Made by a program: the position numbers and the translations under genes | The notes under the pieces: model-generated | Told to the model about the DNA's origin: nothing | Databases searched by the model: none | The model's input: only the letters and a program-made list of their open reading frames with translations | Origin: Arthrinium phaeospermum | Taxonomy: Eukaryota; Ascomycota; Sordariomycetes; Amphisphaeriales; Apiosporaceae | Reading direction: 5' to 3' | Assembly: GCA_006503535.1 (NCBI GenBank) | Contig: QYRS01000010.1 | Span: 2,356,001-2,420,000, forward strand | DNA length: 64,000 nt | Shown here: positions 44,019 to 54,274 of the stretch, piece by piece | Position numbering within the stretch: position 1 is the stretch's first letter | Layout: each line of letters opens with the position of its first letter

Positions 44019-45547
44019 GGGCGGGCTCCATGTTAGGCCAAAGGCAATCTTCAGACAAAATTTGAAACGCGAGTGATTGATGGAGAAGATGGTCCCCAAC
44101 CGGATATGAAAGAAGGAAGTATCTATGAACAGGTTTAGGACCTTGGGAATCGTCTTGAACTGCCCCGAACTAGTGTATCTAGGCTATTTTCCCAGCCAAC
44201 CCAAATGGATCTTCCTTTTAAGGCGAACTTGGTAATTTAAAAACATTTGCTTTTCACTACATTTCCTTCCCGGCTAATAAGGCACATTAAATTTCCACGA
44301 GGACTGTCTGTGTGATTGGGATGAAAATATGAACTTGTAGTTACACGTGTTTCAGACGCATTTATGATCTGGCCGTAAGCGATATGAGTGAACCAATGCA
44401 GTCGGTAACAGGACCATAGAATCGCACCAAAGTGTGTGGGGGCTCTACCCAAATGCCTAATTGCCAAGGACGGCGAGAGTTCTTGGGCGGTTCCAGTAAA
44501 GATTTAGGAATCAACTAGGCCATTCTACAAGGACTGTTTCTATACTTTAGGCTTCTTACATCATATAGCCTTGCGGTTGGGTGCCATTCAGCAAATTACA
44601 GGGGCTGATCCTGCCCCATGAAGGCTATAGGGCGTTTGATATATTACGATCTGGGCCTTCACCCATCGGGCAGCGAGGCCTTTTCTCGACCAGGTCTGCT
44701 TACAACCGGATAAGGCTGTATTGCCTCTGTACTTAATGATGCCGAGGCTGATTAGTCCTGACGTCGTAAACGCCACAAGAGAATCAATGAGAGATCTAAG
44801 AGGCTCAGCCCGCATAGGTTGATGTTATGTCTAAAACACTTTGGCTGTTCCCTTCCCGCAGATCTTATCAGGGCGACCAAACATTGATGAACAAATGCGC
44901 ATCGGTTCTTTCGAAGTGAGCTTCCATAGCCATTCTGCTGTAATCTAGAAATCATGTCGGGCAACCCAAATTCGAGCGAATGAGTCCACGTCTTAGTGTA
45001 GCATCACCTCATTACTTGCAGCTATTTGGTGGGTTTCGATTGGGTTAATCAGTTTTGTGTCGCATGAAGAATCACTGGCATTGACACATTGGTAGGGCAT
45101 TGCGACCAGAGCCGTCAGGCTGGATGGTTTGATTGGCTCGCTTGGTAGCACAGGCCGTCTCGTGGCTGCATCTCCAGCGGCCCGTCAACGCCCATTGGCG
45201 ATCGGACTCCCATGACCGAGTTGGGTTGCAGGAGGAGAAGAGGGGTCTGGGGTGTGAAATTTTGAGCCGCAATTTTCAGGGAGTCGGGCTTCGCCCACCT
45301 ACTTGGGAAGGGAATTCTGGGGGCCGCCCCGGCAGACCGGTGCTTATCCAGGAATTTCGGGTAGAGCGTGGTGCGACACGCGAGCCCCTTTGTAAGTAGT
45401 ATTTAGCCTGGTCCACTTTCTGCCTTGTCTTCGTCCCATCATCACGAACCAGATTGACAAGTGGTTTTTGTTTTGCATATCCTGCACTTTGCACTGCCTC
45501 CTTGGACTTTTACCCAACAAAACGCCTCAACAACAGACTTGGCAGAG
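44019..45547. other. Intergenic, no gene seen
   Basis: About 1.5 kb between ART5 and the 64-residue gene. Only short frames without features. Confidence 0.45.
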
Positions 45548-45852
45548 ATGACCGGAGGTCATCTCAATCTTGTGCCAGTGTATAGGCTGCGCCAAGAAGT
45601 AGTGGAGAATTGGCTGCGAAGCCAGTTCAAAGACGAAAACATAAAAGTTGAGGTAAGCTAAAGTTATGCATGTTTTGAGCGTGTCTGTCTTAATTACATG
45701 TTGCCTGCAGATAACTGGGAGTCACTACTCGTTCTATCTAGAGCGAAAGCTCTCCAAGGTACGTAGTCTGTAAGTGTTTCTGGCCGGAAAGCTGCTTACC
45801 TCCAAGACAGAATGAAATCGACAAAATCTTATCGTTGCGCAACCGGTCTTGA
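45548..45852 (+). CDS. Small 64-residue protein with two introns
   Basis: Three small exons, 45548-45652, 45711-45758 and 45811-45852, join in phase 0 each time (GAG|GTAAGC...CTGCAG and AAG|GTACGT...AGACAG) and end at a TGA. The protein starts MTGGHLNLVPVYRLRQEVVE, continues WLRSQFKDENIKVE and ITGSHYSFYLERKLSK, and ends ILSLRNRS. Two introns in such a short frame, each with clean sites and exact phase, argue that it is a real gene. No signal peptide or TM helix. No family is recognised. It precedes the CorA-like gene by about 560 bases on the same strand and may belong to the same functional group. Confidence 0.6.
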
Positions 45853-46416
45853 GCGCCGGTAGAAGATGGTAACTGGCGCGTTTCGGTGCTTTTTGGGGTA
45901 CCTGGGCCATACTTAGGCTGGCTCTCTAGGCCTTCTAGGGGCTGTAGTGGGGCGGTGCTAGGACACACACTCACCGACTGGTATTCGCCGGGCTTTTGGC
46001 GAGGCATACTTTCATTTCGGGCGCAGATCAGGCGGTTTGCGATAAATGATTTGACGAATTATGATCACATGGCGTTTTGCAACACTTCAGCTATTAGGAG
46101 AGATACCAAGATTGGAAATCGACCTCTTTCATCCTCTACACCGCCTTAAAGCCTTGTCGTGCTACTATTGATCGTGTGTGTTGCATGGAACTTCGCCCTT
46201 GAAAGCTTACTATCTCAACATCACCGCCCTCCTTCCCAGCCGTACTGTTTCACCACTGACAAGCAACTGATTCCTTGAGTGTTCAGGGACTTCTGTGTTT
46301 ACCTAGGCGTTCCGTTGGGCAGATTGATACTGAGAGTGTTCTATAAGACCCCATGTTCCTTTCGTGCTTGTCGCTTTTACTGACTGTTTCGTCGCAGACT
46401 AAAGCCGCAGATCAGA
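45853..46416. other. Promoter region of the CorA-like gene; no gene seen
   Basis: About 560 bases. No further gene is supported. Confidence 0.5.
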
Positions 46417-48525
46417 ATGGCTCTCAATAGCAATGATCGTTTTCGCGACAGTTGCGCTCGCTATACACAGTATCCAGACAACCTTCTTTGCAAAGTGAGC
46501 CCGCGACATCGGATCCAAGAATGGAAGGGGAAGCTCGGAGATCCCGCGACGAAAGACGAGCTATTCGATGGCGATACAAATCCCTGTCTTGGGTTTCTAG
46601 AACTGCGGGACGGCGAAGAAGGTAATCCGTCCATTCCAAGTTCATCGCCACACAGGCTAACTCGACCAGGCATTGCGTCGGCCACTGTGGGTAGACAGGC
46701 GGAACTGGAGGCCCACCTGCAGCAAGGTGTGAACGACGCCAGATTCCGGTACATGTATGCTGCCACATTCTTCGACCCTTAGGTATAGTGTCAAGACTAA
46801 ACAACAAATAACGCAGATCACTCGAGTCATCTTCTTCCCGGGGACCGCTAGACTGTTCGCTGGCAATGTTCACCTACCTATTCTCCTACTTGCAGATCCC
46901 GGAAACTTCGCTTGATTACATCTTCACCTTTGGCCGAACCGCCGAAGCCAAGGATGTCTGTCTCACCGGTTTTCAACCAGAAGACACGATATCGATGCCT
47001 TCAGATCGTAGAATTGGAATTTCCTCCCTTGGTCGCTCTGGTAGTGAGATCCGAATGTCCTATCTTCTGCGGGTAGTAGAGAAGTCATCGTCTCCTACCA
47101 TCAGTTCGCAATGGGTCGTACGCCAATTGGTCGTCTACCATTCATTTGACGTTATAAATGGACGTGCACTGTGGATGACGGTTAAAGGTAATGACCATAC
47201 CAAGAACCATGTCCATGGTGCATACAAGGACGACCAGGCAATGCAACCAAACTCATCGCAAGGTACTCCGGCAAACTTCAACGCCACGCTGCGCATGCAG
47301 CTTCTTCTTCTCGAATCCTGCGATGAGAATGTTCGATGGCACTTGAACGATGTTGAGAGTGCGCTACGAGGCATAATAAATCCGGCGAAAACCGTCAAGC
47401 TGGACACGGAGCCTCATTTTGAGACATTGCCAGAGGATATCAAGGACAAGGTTTTGCGTCGCAATAGCACGAAACCTCCGCCAATCGCTGAAAAGCCGTT
47501 CCTGGAAAAGATTGGAACCGGGCTGACCAGTATGTTCAGCGGGAAAGAAACAACTCCCAATCCATCCGACGACATCCCGACTGTGTCGGGGCGTATTAGA
47601 AGAGCTCTTCGGAATTTTGGGAAGCAACATCTCGGGACCACTAAAGAGGTTGTCTCAAATGGTCCTACACGGCTGGAAAACTACCTGAAGCTGGATCTCT
47701 TCTCTTTTGGCGACATGCAGACGCTTCAAGAGATAGCCGAGTGCGTCCAAGAGGGGCTTCTCGCAGTTGAGATGAATGCGACCGTCCTCCGAGATGTGAA
47801 AACGCATTATGGAAAACTGATGGAATTCGGAGGCATGCCTGACGACATCAAAAGTCAGTGCAAATACGACGTAGAGCATTTCATTCGGAGAATTGAAAGC
47901 TTGGAGTCCAGCCTGTCCCGCAAGCAAAAACAGTGGGAAAGCCTGGAGAAACTAGCAAGGGACGGGAAGACCCTTGTAAGTCCCACCCCCACTACCGACC
48001 AAGATCGGGGGCTAACAAGTCCGCCCCCAGTATGATGGCATCCTCCAATACCGCAGCCTGCAAGTCAGCAGGATCTACGCGGAGAGCGCCCACGCTTCCT
48101 CATTGAAGATGGAGAAGATCGCAGGGAAAACAGAGGAGGATACGGCCTCGATGCATATCATCACTATCGTAACACTTGTGTTCTTGCCAGGGACCTTTTT
48201 TGCTGTAAGGCTCATGGCACCATATTTTCAAAGGTTTGTAAAAGATGATCGTCTAACCCCACCAACGCAGAGTCTCCTTCAAAGCGGCGTATTTGGGTTG
48301 AAGGAGTTGGGAGATGCCGAGCTAGGCAATGCTTCCTGGAGACTCAACAGCGGGGTATTCAGACTGTTTATTGCGATCACGTTGACGGTGATGGTAGTGA
48401 CTTTCCTTATCTGGGTGATTGTACTTAGATGTGTCAGAAGGCGGTCACACCGACTGCTTACTGTGGATGTGGAGGCTGGACCGCTTGCGGGCGATGGGCT
48501 GCCAGAAAAGCCCATGGGGAATTGA
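46417..48525 (+). CDS. Fungal CorA-like two-TM protein
   Basis: Exons 46417-46754, 46817-47975, 48031-48204 and 48271-48525; phases agree (about 641 residues). A further 48-nt in-frame segment at 46622-46669 (GTAATC...CTAAC...ACCAG) may also be an intron. The N-terminal domain has RYISLESSSSRGPLDCSLAM (built across the first intron), IPETSLDYIFTFG and WVVRQLVVYHSFDVINGRAL, all typical of the fungal CorA-like transporter domain. A long helical stalk (SLESSLSRKQKQWESLEKLA, LQYRSLQVSRIYAESAHASS) leads to two C-terminal TM helices: IITIVTLVFLPGTFFASLL and LFIAITLTVMVVTFLIWVIV. The GMN signature of true CorA Mg2+ channels is absent, so ion transport is not certain. Many fungal members are uncharacterised and lie in accessory regions. 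Confidence 0.78.
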
Positions 48526-49176
48526 ACGACAGGTCAGACTGGGACTACTGGGGATGGCGAATTGAACGCTCCGTTGGCTAGCACTTCCATAACCACCTTG
48601 CGAACTTCTTATGTCGAAAGAACCACACAGCCACCACCAATACTGCGTGCAATCACCAGGCGCATTATCAGACTGCGCCCGATGGTGCTCACTAGCTTTC
48701 TGCCTAGCCAAGGTGTCTGGCCGCAGCCCTCACTAGCTCCCTGCCTTATCCCATTACACCAATCGGCCCGCCCATCTCCATGTTCATGACGGTTTGCCAA
48801 GCGCCTAGGCACACTGTCCTGGGCATTTTCCCAATTTTTTACCTAGCAATGGAACATATGGAAATACGCTCCATACACAGCACCGCCTCCTTGCAAGACA
48901 ACATAGTAGGTCGCGGAGCAAGTACAACTGCTTTATATACTCAAAGAGAGGTTGACGCTGGATTAACTCACGGGACATTACAGATTCAGGCATTTAATCA
49001 GTGAACGTTGGCAACATTGTAACATCCCGTCTCGCGTCATGCATTGAAAAATTCCGTTTCCTGGCTTGTTTCGATCTTCGTTTTCTATCACCCAGGTCCC
49101 GCACTTGTACATCATATAGCCTGGACATGCCCACCGAGTTAGTGCAACGTGCGACAACGGAATAGGCACTCACCCT

Positions 49177-49210
<34 letters not shown>

Positions 49211-49229
49211 CAATTTAGTGTGTGTGAGC
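48526..49229. other. Promoter/leader of the kinase-vWA gene; holds a C29 run
   Basis: About 700 bases. The C29 homopolymer at 49177-49205 lies 25 bases before the ATG at 49230. Nothing else seen. Confidence 0.5.
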
Positions 49230-52007
49230 ATGAGTCCCAGCACACCACCCCCTTCACCATTACCCAAGACCTGGAATGAGAGTTTTGTCGATTATGTGAC
49301 AAGCGTTCAGAAAGTAGGAATTGATATTGACGAAAATCAATCCTACTATGTCAACCTCGACGACCTTAAAAAGTATTGGCAAGATGAAGTCCGACTGCAA
49401 GATGTTCTCGGCTCAAGCCAAGCAACGCCCATCTCCGCAGACCGATCCAGGATTCTGAACTCCTATCTTCGCATCTGGTCATGTCTTGTTTATATTGGAC
49501 ACCCCTACCTCATCACATGGTTCATGAAACACAACTTCGAAGACGACCATGTCTCTTCGGCTTGGGACCTGATACCTTCGCGGGCAAACGGCGACATTGT
49601 CGCAACAGATGTGATCCACCAGTTCAATAAGGACCACTGGAAATTCTGGCCTGTGCTGTTTGAGAGGCACAGGAAGTTGTTCAAGCGATCCCTGGATCCT
49701 CGATGCGTCCTGCCAATAACCTTTGAAGGTTGCCTAACGCCACCCGCCGATTACTGCAAGACCATCGTGTCCAAAGTCCGCATTGATGAGTCGTGTTGCG
49801 ACTTTGTAGAGGTACGCTTTCTCTCCGATTGGGGTTCAATTTGCAATGCTGACCGACCCTTCAGAAGTTGGTGGTGTTCAAAGTGTTCCAGCATCCTCTT
49901 GAGCATAGCGCCGCCTTTGAGAGTGAAGCCAACTTATTCGAAAATCTTCATCCCAGCTCCTCGGATGTCATTGTCCAATGCCTGGGGACCTTCAGACAGA
50001 ACCAGAAATGTGTCGTTATACTTGAGCTTGCACCTGGTGGAAGTCTCAAGGACTTCCTCGAGAAAAAGAGGAAGCCACGGACCCCCGACGAACTGCTCCA
50101 GTTATGGAACAGCCTGATCAATATTCTTGATTCCTTGTTCCATCTGCACAACTTGGCGCCAGGCTCACTTACGATCGGGTGGTAAGTATATCCAGTAATC
50201 CTCAAATGAGTTGGAAGATTGACATACTAAATACATGGCAGTGCACACCGTGACATAAAACTGGAGAACATCCTGGTGTTTCCAAAGTCGGACGGTTCAG
50301 AATACGACTTCTCATTGAAGCTGACCGACTTCGATACAAGCAGCAACGTACAGGTCTTGACTCCAACCAGCAGTGGCAGACAGAATCACGACGGCGGTAG
50401 AACATATTGTATGTTGCGGATGCGCGCCAGACATTCATCACTAACTGTAATGTAGGTGCGCCGGAAGCTTCACGAATACAAGCGCGAAATGAACATGAAA
50501 CACTCACTGTCCCGTTGAAAAGTGATGTTTGGTCATTGGGTGCGGTGTTCAGCGAAGTCATCGTGTGGCTTGCTGAAGGCTTTGAGGGGGTCAAGGCTTA
50601 CGAAGAGCGTCGAAAGCGGGAAACGAGCACCCTTCCCAACTTTCGTGGTAGCGGTTTCGAAGCTTGCTTCCATGATGGAGTGAAGCTCCTCGGGTGCGTG
50701 AAAGAGGCCCATGAGCAAGCTCGAGGACTCCTTGCGGTCATGGATCATATCACCCCGTTGATCATCAAGCATACGGAGGCCTACATGCTGGTGCCTGTGG
50801 ATCCCAGACTGGACCCCAAGGCACTTCACCATGTTTTCGCCAACGAAATCGGCAACCTGAAACATGAGTCATCCCAGCAACACCATGCAGTCCCTACACC
50901 ATTATCGGAAGGGTCTACCAACAACAATCGATCGTTTTGTGAACCCGTCAGCGCTGAGAATGTGCCGACACTCGTGATAGGCGATAACCTGGAAGCGCCA
51001 CCAGGCACGCAAGAAGATGATACAGCTACCAATCACTCTTCTGAAAGCCAAGATGAGAACGAGACTTTCGAGGCCCATAATCAACAAGTCTCTGTGAGCA
51101 CCGATGAAGGCCCAGAGCTGCCTCGAATAGGTGTACCTGCTGTTAACGATTGGCTGGATGCTGGGAGGAAGACACCGCTGTCCGACATGGACCAAGTCTT
51201 CCAGGAGCTCGAGGATCGCGACCATCTATTCGTGATCGATGATTCCTCAACCATGCGAAGCCATACAATCCAGCTGTTTCAGACATGTCGCGCTCTGATG
51301 GCAATGACATCCATGGTTGGCCGCATCAAGATGGTCTTCGCTTCCAACCCCAACAAGATTATCCAAGATAGGCCCCGTCTGCTCGGGGGAGGGCCAAAAC
51401 GCATGATTCGAAAGTTGCGAAGACATTTTGACAAATCCAAATCAGTGAATGGAACCAACATGGAGTCTAAGATGGGCAAAATCCTCAGCTGGGTGGGAAA
51501 TACGATGAAGCCAACGAGCTTATACATCATGACGGATGGTGTGTGGCAACCTTCCAGCTCACCTGGAGGCAGCTTGGAAGCACCAATCAAGAAACTTGTT
51601 AAGCGCCTCCATGAAAACGACAAGGAGCGAGACTTCGTAACATTTCAATTTATCCAGTTCGGAGAGGATAAGACTGGAACAGAACGATTACGATACCTTG
51701 ACGACGACCTTCCCGAACTGGAGGACATGCACGGCTAGTATGTCAGCCCCTGTCATTCGATCTCACCATCCTATTCTTATTTGAACCCATGCTAATAGTA
51801 TCAATGTCCAGCGACATTGTCGACACCCGTAGGCACGACAATAATGTTCCCCATATGCTGATCGGTGCAATCAGCAATCATTTTGACCGCCAGCCTGCCC
51901 ACAACGTTGACTCTGCTCAAACTCCCAACACTTCGTTGTCCACACGAGAGAACAGAGCGAGAACCGCAAGGCGTAGAAGGACGAGACAAACGTCGGTAAT
52001 GCCTTAG
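49230..52007 (+). CDS. Protein kinase-vWA domain fusion
   Basis: Five exons: 49230-49811, 49865-50181, 50242-50408, 50456-51737, 51812-52007; all phases agree (about 847 residues). After a fungal-specific N-terminal region (about 1-190) comes a Ser/Thr kinase domain: VVFKVF with the likely beta3 Lys, FESEANLFENL with the helix-C Glu, ILELAPGGSLKDFLEKKRK, AHRDIKLENILVFPK (HRD, split by an intron), LTDFD (DFD in place of DFG), CAPEA and SDVWSLGAVFSEVIVWL. No glycine-rich loop is visible. A linker of about 200 residues leads to a vWA domain with a MIDAS-like HLFVIDDSSTMRSH and LYIMTDGVW; the last exon adds YDIVDTRRHDNNVPHMLIGA. Fungal kinase-vWA proteins are mostly unstudied. The catalytic Lys, HRD and DF-Asp suggest activity. 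Confidence 0.8.
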
Positions 52008-52731
52008 ACCTCAATAATCCACTGGAAACCCCTTCTTGTTCTTTTTTTTTCTTTCCTTTTGCTTACGCGACACGTCACTAAGGAGGTTTCTTCGCACCTT
52101 GTATACCAGTTAGCTTTCATGGATATCTTATTCATTTCCCTACTTGTTCATCACTTATATTACAGTAGACATTCCTAGATATACTCTCCCTTATACCCAT
52201 GATACGATTACGGCTCCATACAGAATTTAGGTATCCCCTGCGCTTTTCTATAATAGATACTCTGATTCCATGTATAGTGGCAGTGCACGCAGTGCAAGCA
52301 GTGCTTGACTCGGGCGTTTAATGGAGTATGAAAAGATTTGGAGCAGTGTCAACATCGGGCTTCGTGTAAGATATGGTAGGAATCAGCCTTGTACAATTTC
52401 TAGAACACGGAAAATTGGTCACCTTGAGCTTGTAAACCTTCTTTAGTAATGGAATGGGGACTTTCATGTTGGTTGTAGAAGTTTTCATGTATCGGGCTTT
52501 GTCTCCGAGAGATTTCGTTGAACAGTCCGGAATCTTCTTGCAGATTGAGGCCGCTTTACATAGGTGTTGAAACGCTCGCAGTATAACATGCAACATGTGT
52601 ATTTAAGATGAAGGGGCCGGCTTGATGATGACGTCGGCAATAGATACTCAACGAATCCATTCATTCACATCTCATACATCTTTACCACGAACCCACACAA
52701 TAGTTGTCGACTGCCATCCACTTCAGATAGA
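52008..52731. other. Intergenic before ART6
   Basis: About 720 bases; T-rich tract near 52042-52060. No gene seen. Confidence 0.5.
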
Positions 52732-54274
52732 ATGCGCTACTTAAGACCGAATCAAGTAAGCCATGATCGCTCAGACCCATTTGACTGCTCTTCGGTGGGA
52801 TACTCGAGCCCATTCAGTACCGCGGCGTTCGAACACCTCCAGCAGTCTGAGAATATGGTCGTAAGCGACTTTGTCATCCCATTGGATTCCATACCGAACC
52901 TACAGCGTGCTGCCCTGGGCATTCCAGACGGTGCCCTGGCAATCCATGTCCGACTGCGCAAGGGACGGTGTACCCGCTGTCCCAGAGCCTTTGGTGGTGC
53001 GTGGTCCAAGGCACTGTTTTGCGTTCATCTCCTTTCCCGGGCGGGTTGGCTCAATCGGTGGCACCATGACTGCACGTCCGGAACGCCTTGGGAGGCCCGG
53101 GGCCTCGACTCCAATTTCCTGGTGTATCTGGTAGAACAGGAGGTACAGAGACTACTCAACGCCAGCCCGTACGGCTGGTGGCGGACGCCGTGCGACACCC
53201 AGTACGCGAAGCTGCTAGAGCTGGTGACCTCCGCCTCCGAGTCCAGCACCAGCCATTGCGTAAACCCAAGCTGTCGCAGACGCCTACGTTGCCGGGTTTC
53301 AAGGCCGGCGCCGTGCTCTGATGAGTGCCGGATGGCATGGAAATCGCTGCCTTTGGCGGTGAGGTTGTCGCCGTTGATCCGCGACCCGTCGGTCCTTGAC
53401 TTGCTCTGCACGCTGGCCATGGCGGAGCTGGACAGAACGTGCCCCGGCCCGCAACTCTCCCCCGGCCCCTATCCACTCGACCCTGTCCGGATGCGAGCGG
53501 CTCGACTCCCTGCCGCCGATGAAGCCCGGGTTCACTGTGAGCCAGCTGCTAGGTTCCGGCGCCGGACGCGCCGAGCGCGAACTGGTCCTGACCTGGATCA
53601 GCGTCGTGTTTGAGGGGATGTTGGTTTCCACGCCGGCGTCCGCCGCCGTGCCCAATATGCCGGGCCCCGGTAGCTTCCTCTTGCTGAACACCCACGAGCC
53701 ACGGCAGGCCAGATTCCAGGCCCGGCTACGGGCACCCGACACGAAGGCGGCGGCATTGCCGCGTCCACGGCACGCCGCCGCACAACCTGCTCCGCATCCT
53801 CTGCGACGGCCTCCACGGCGACGCGGTCTACTACTCCAGCGAGCCCGCCTACTCGGCTTGGTTCATCTCCTACCGGGCCCAAGTTGCGCCCGGTAGCCAC
53901 CCCGGTCTGCTCACCAACAACCCGCAGACTTGCCGCGGCTGGCGCAACAGTCGGTACAGGGACGTCGCCGTCCTGTTTGGCGTCGAGGTGGCGGGACCGC
54001 CGCCGGACCGCCGGATCGAGGAAGGGAATGCGCCGGCGGACGCGGTCATGGTACGGTACCTGTTCGTGCTGCCGAAAGACCGGGTCGACGGGTTGGCGTT
54101 TCGACGATTCTCGAATCCCGTCGGCTGTGGGTCTTTACCAGATGGGTACGAGGGGGCCAGATTGCTGAACAGATGAGGAGAAGCTACCGGAGGATTCATG
54201 ACGGGACCCTGGTCTCGGAGATTGAAGACGGTATCAGGCTCGGTACGAAGGTAAGTTGGATTTCGGGGCATTAG
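52732..54274 (+). pseudogene. PARP-like ADP-ribosyltransferase paralogue ART6, several frameshifts
   Basis: The first frame (from the ATG at 52732) carries LDSIPNLQRAALGIPDGALA, GTPWEARGLDSNFLVYLVEQ, the zinc-like CVNPSCRRRLRC and PAPCSDEC, and VRLSPLIRDPSVLDLLCTLA. It loses phase near the C5 run at 53459-53463; the second frame reads LPPMKPGFTVSQLLGSG and VFEGMLVSTPASAAVPNMPG. Phase is lost twice more near 53740-53765, directly at the FHG-type motif, after which a third frame reads NLLRILCDGLHGDAVYYSSE, GWRNSRYRDVAVLFGVEVAG and DAVMVRYLFVLPKDRV. A last shift at the G5 run at 54152-54156 leads to RRSYRRIHDGTLVSEIEDG. At least four indels argue for a pseudogene, unless this GC-rich stretch is poorly assembled. 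It belongs to the ART1/ART2 subgroup but has no membrane-protein partner. Confidence 0.68.
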
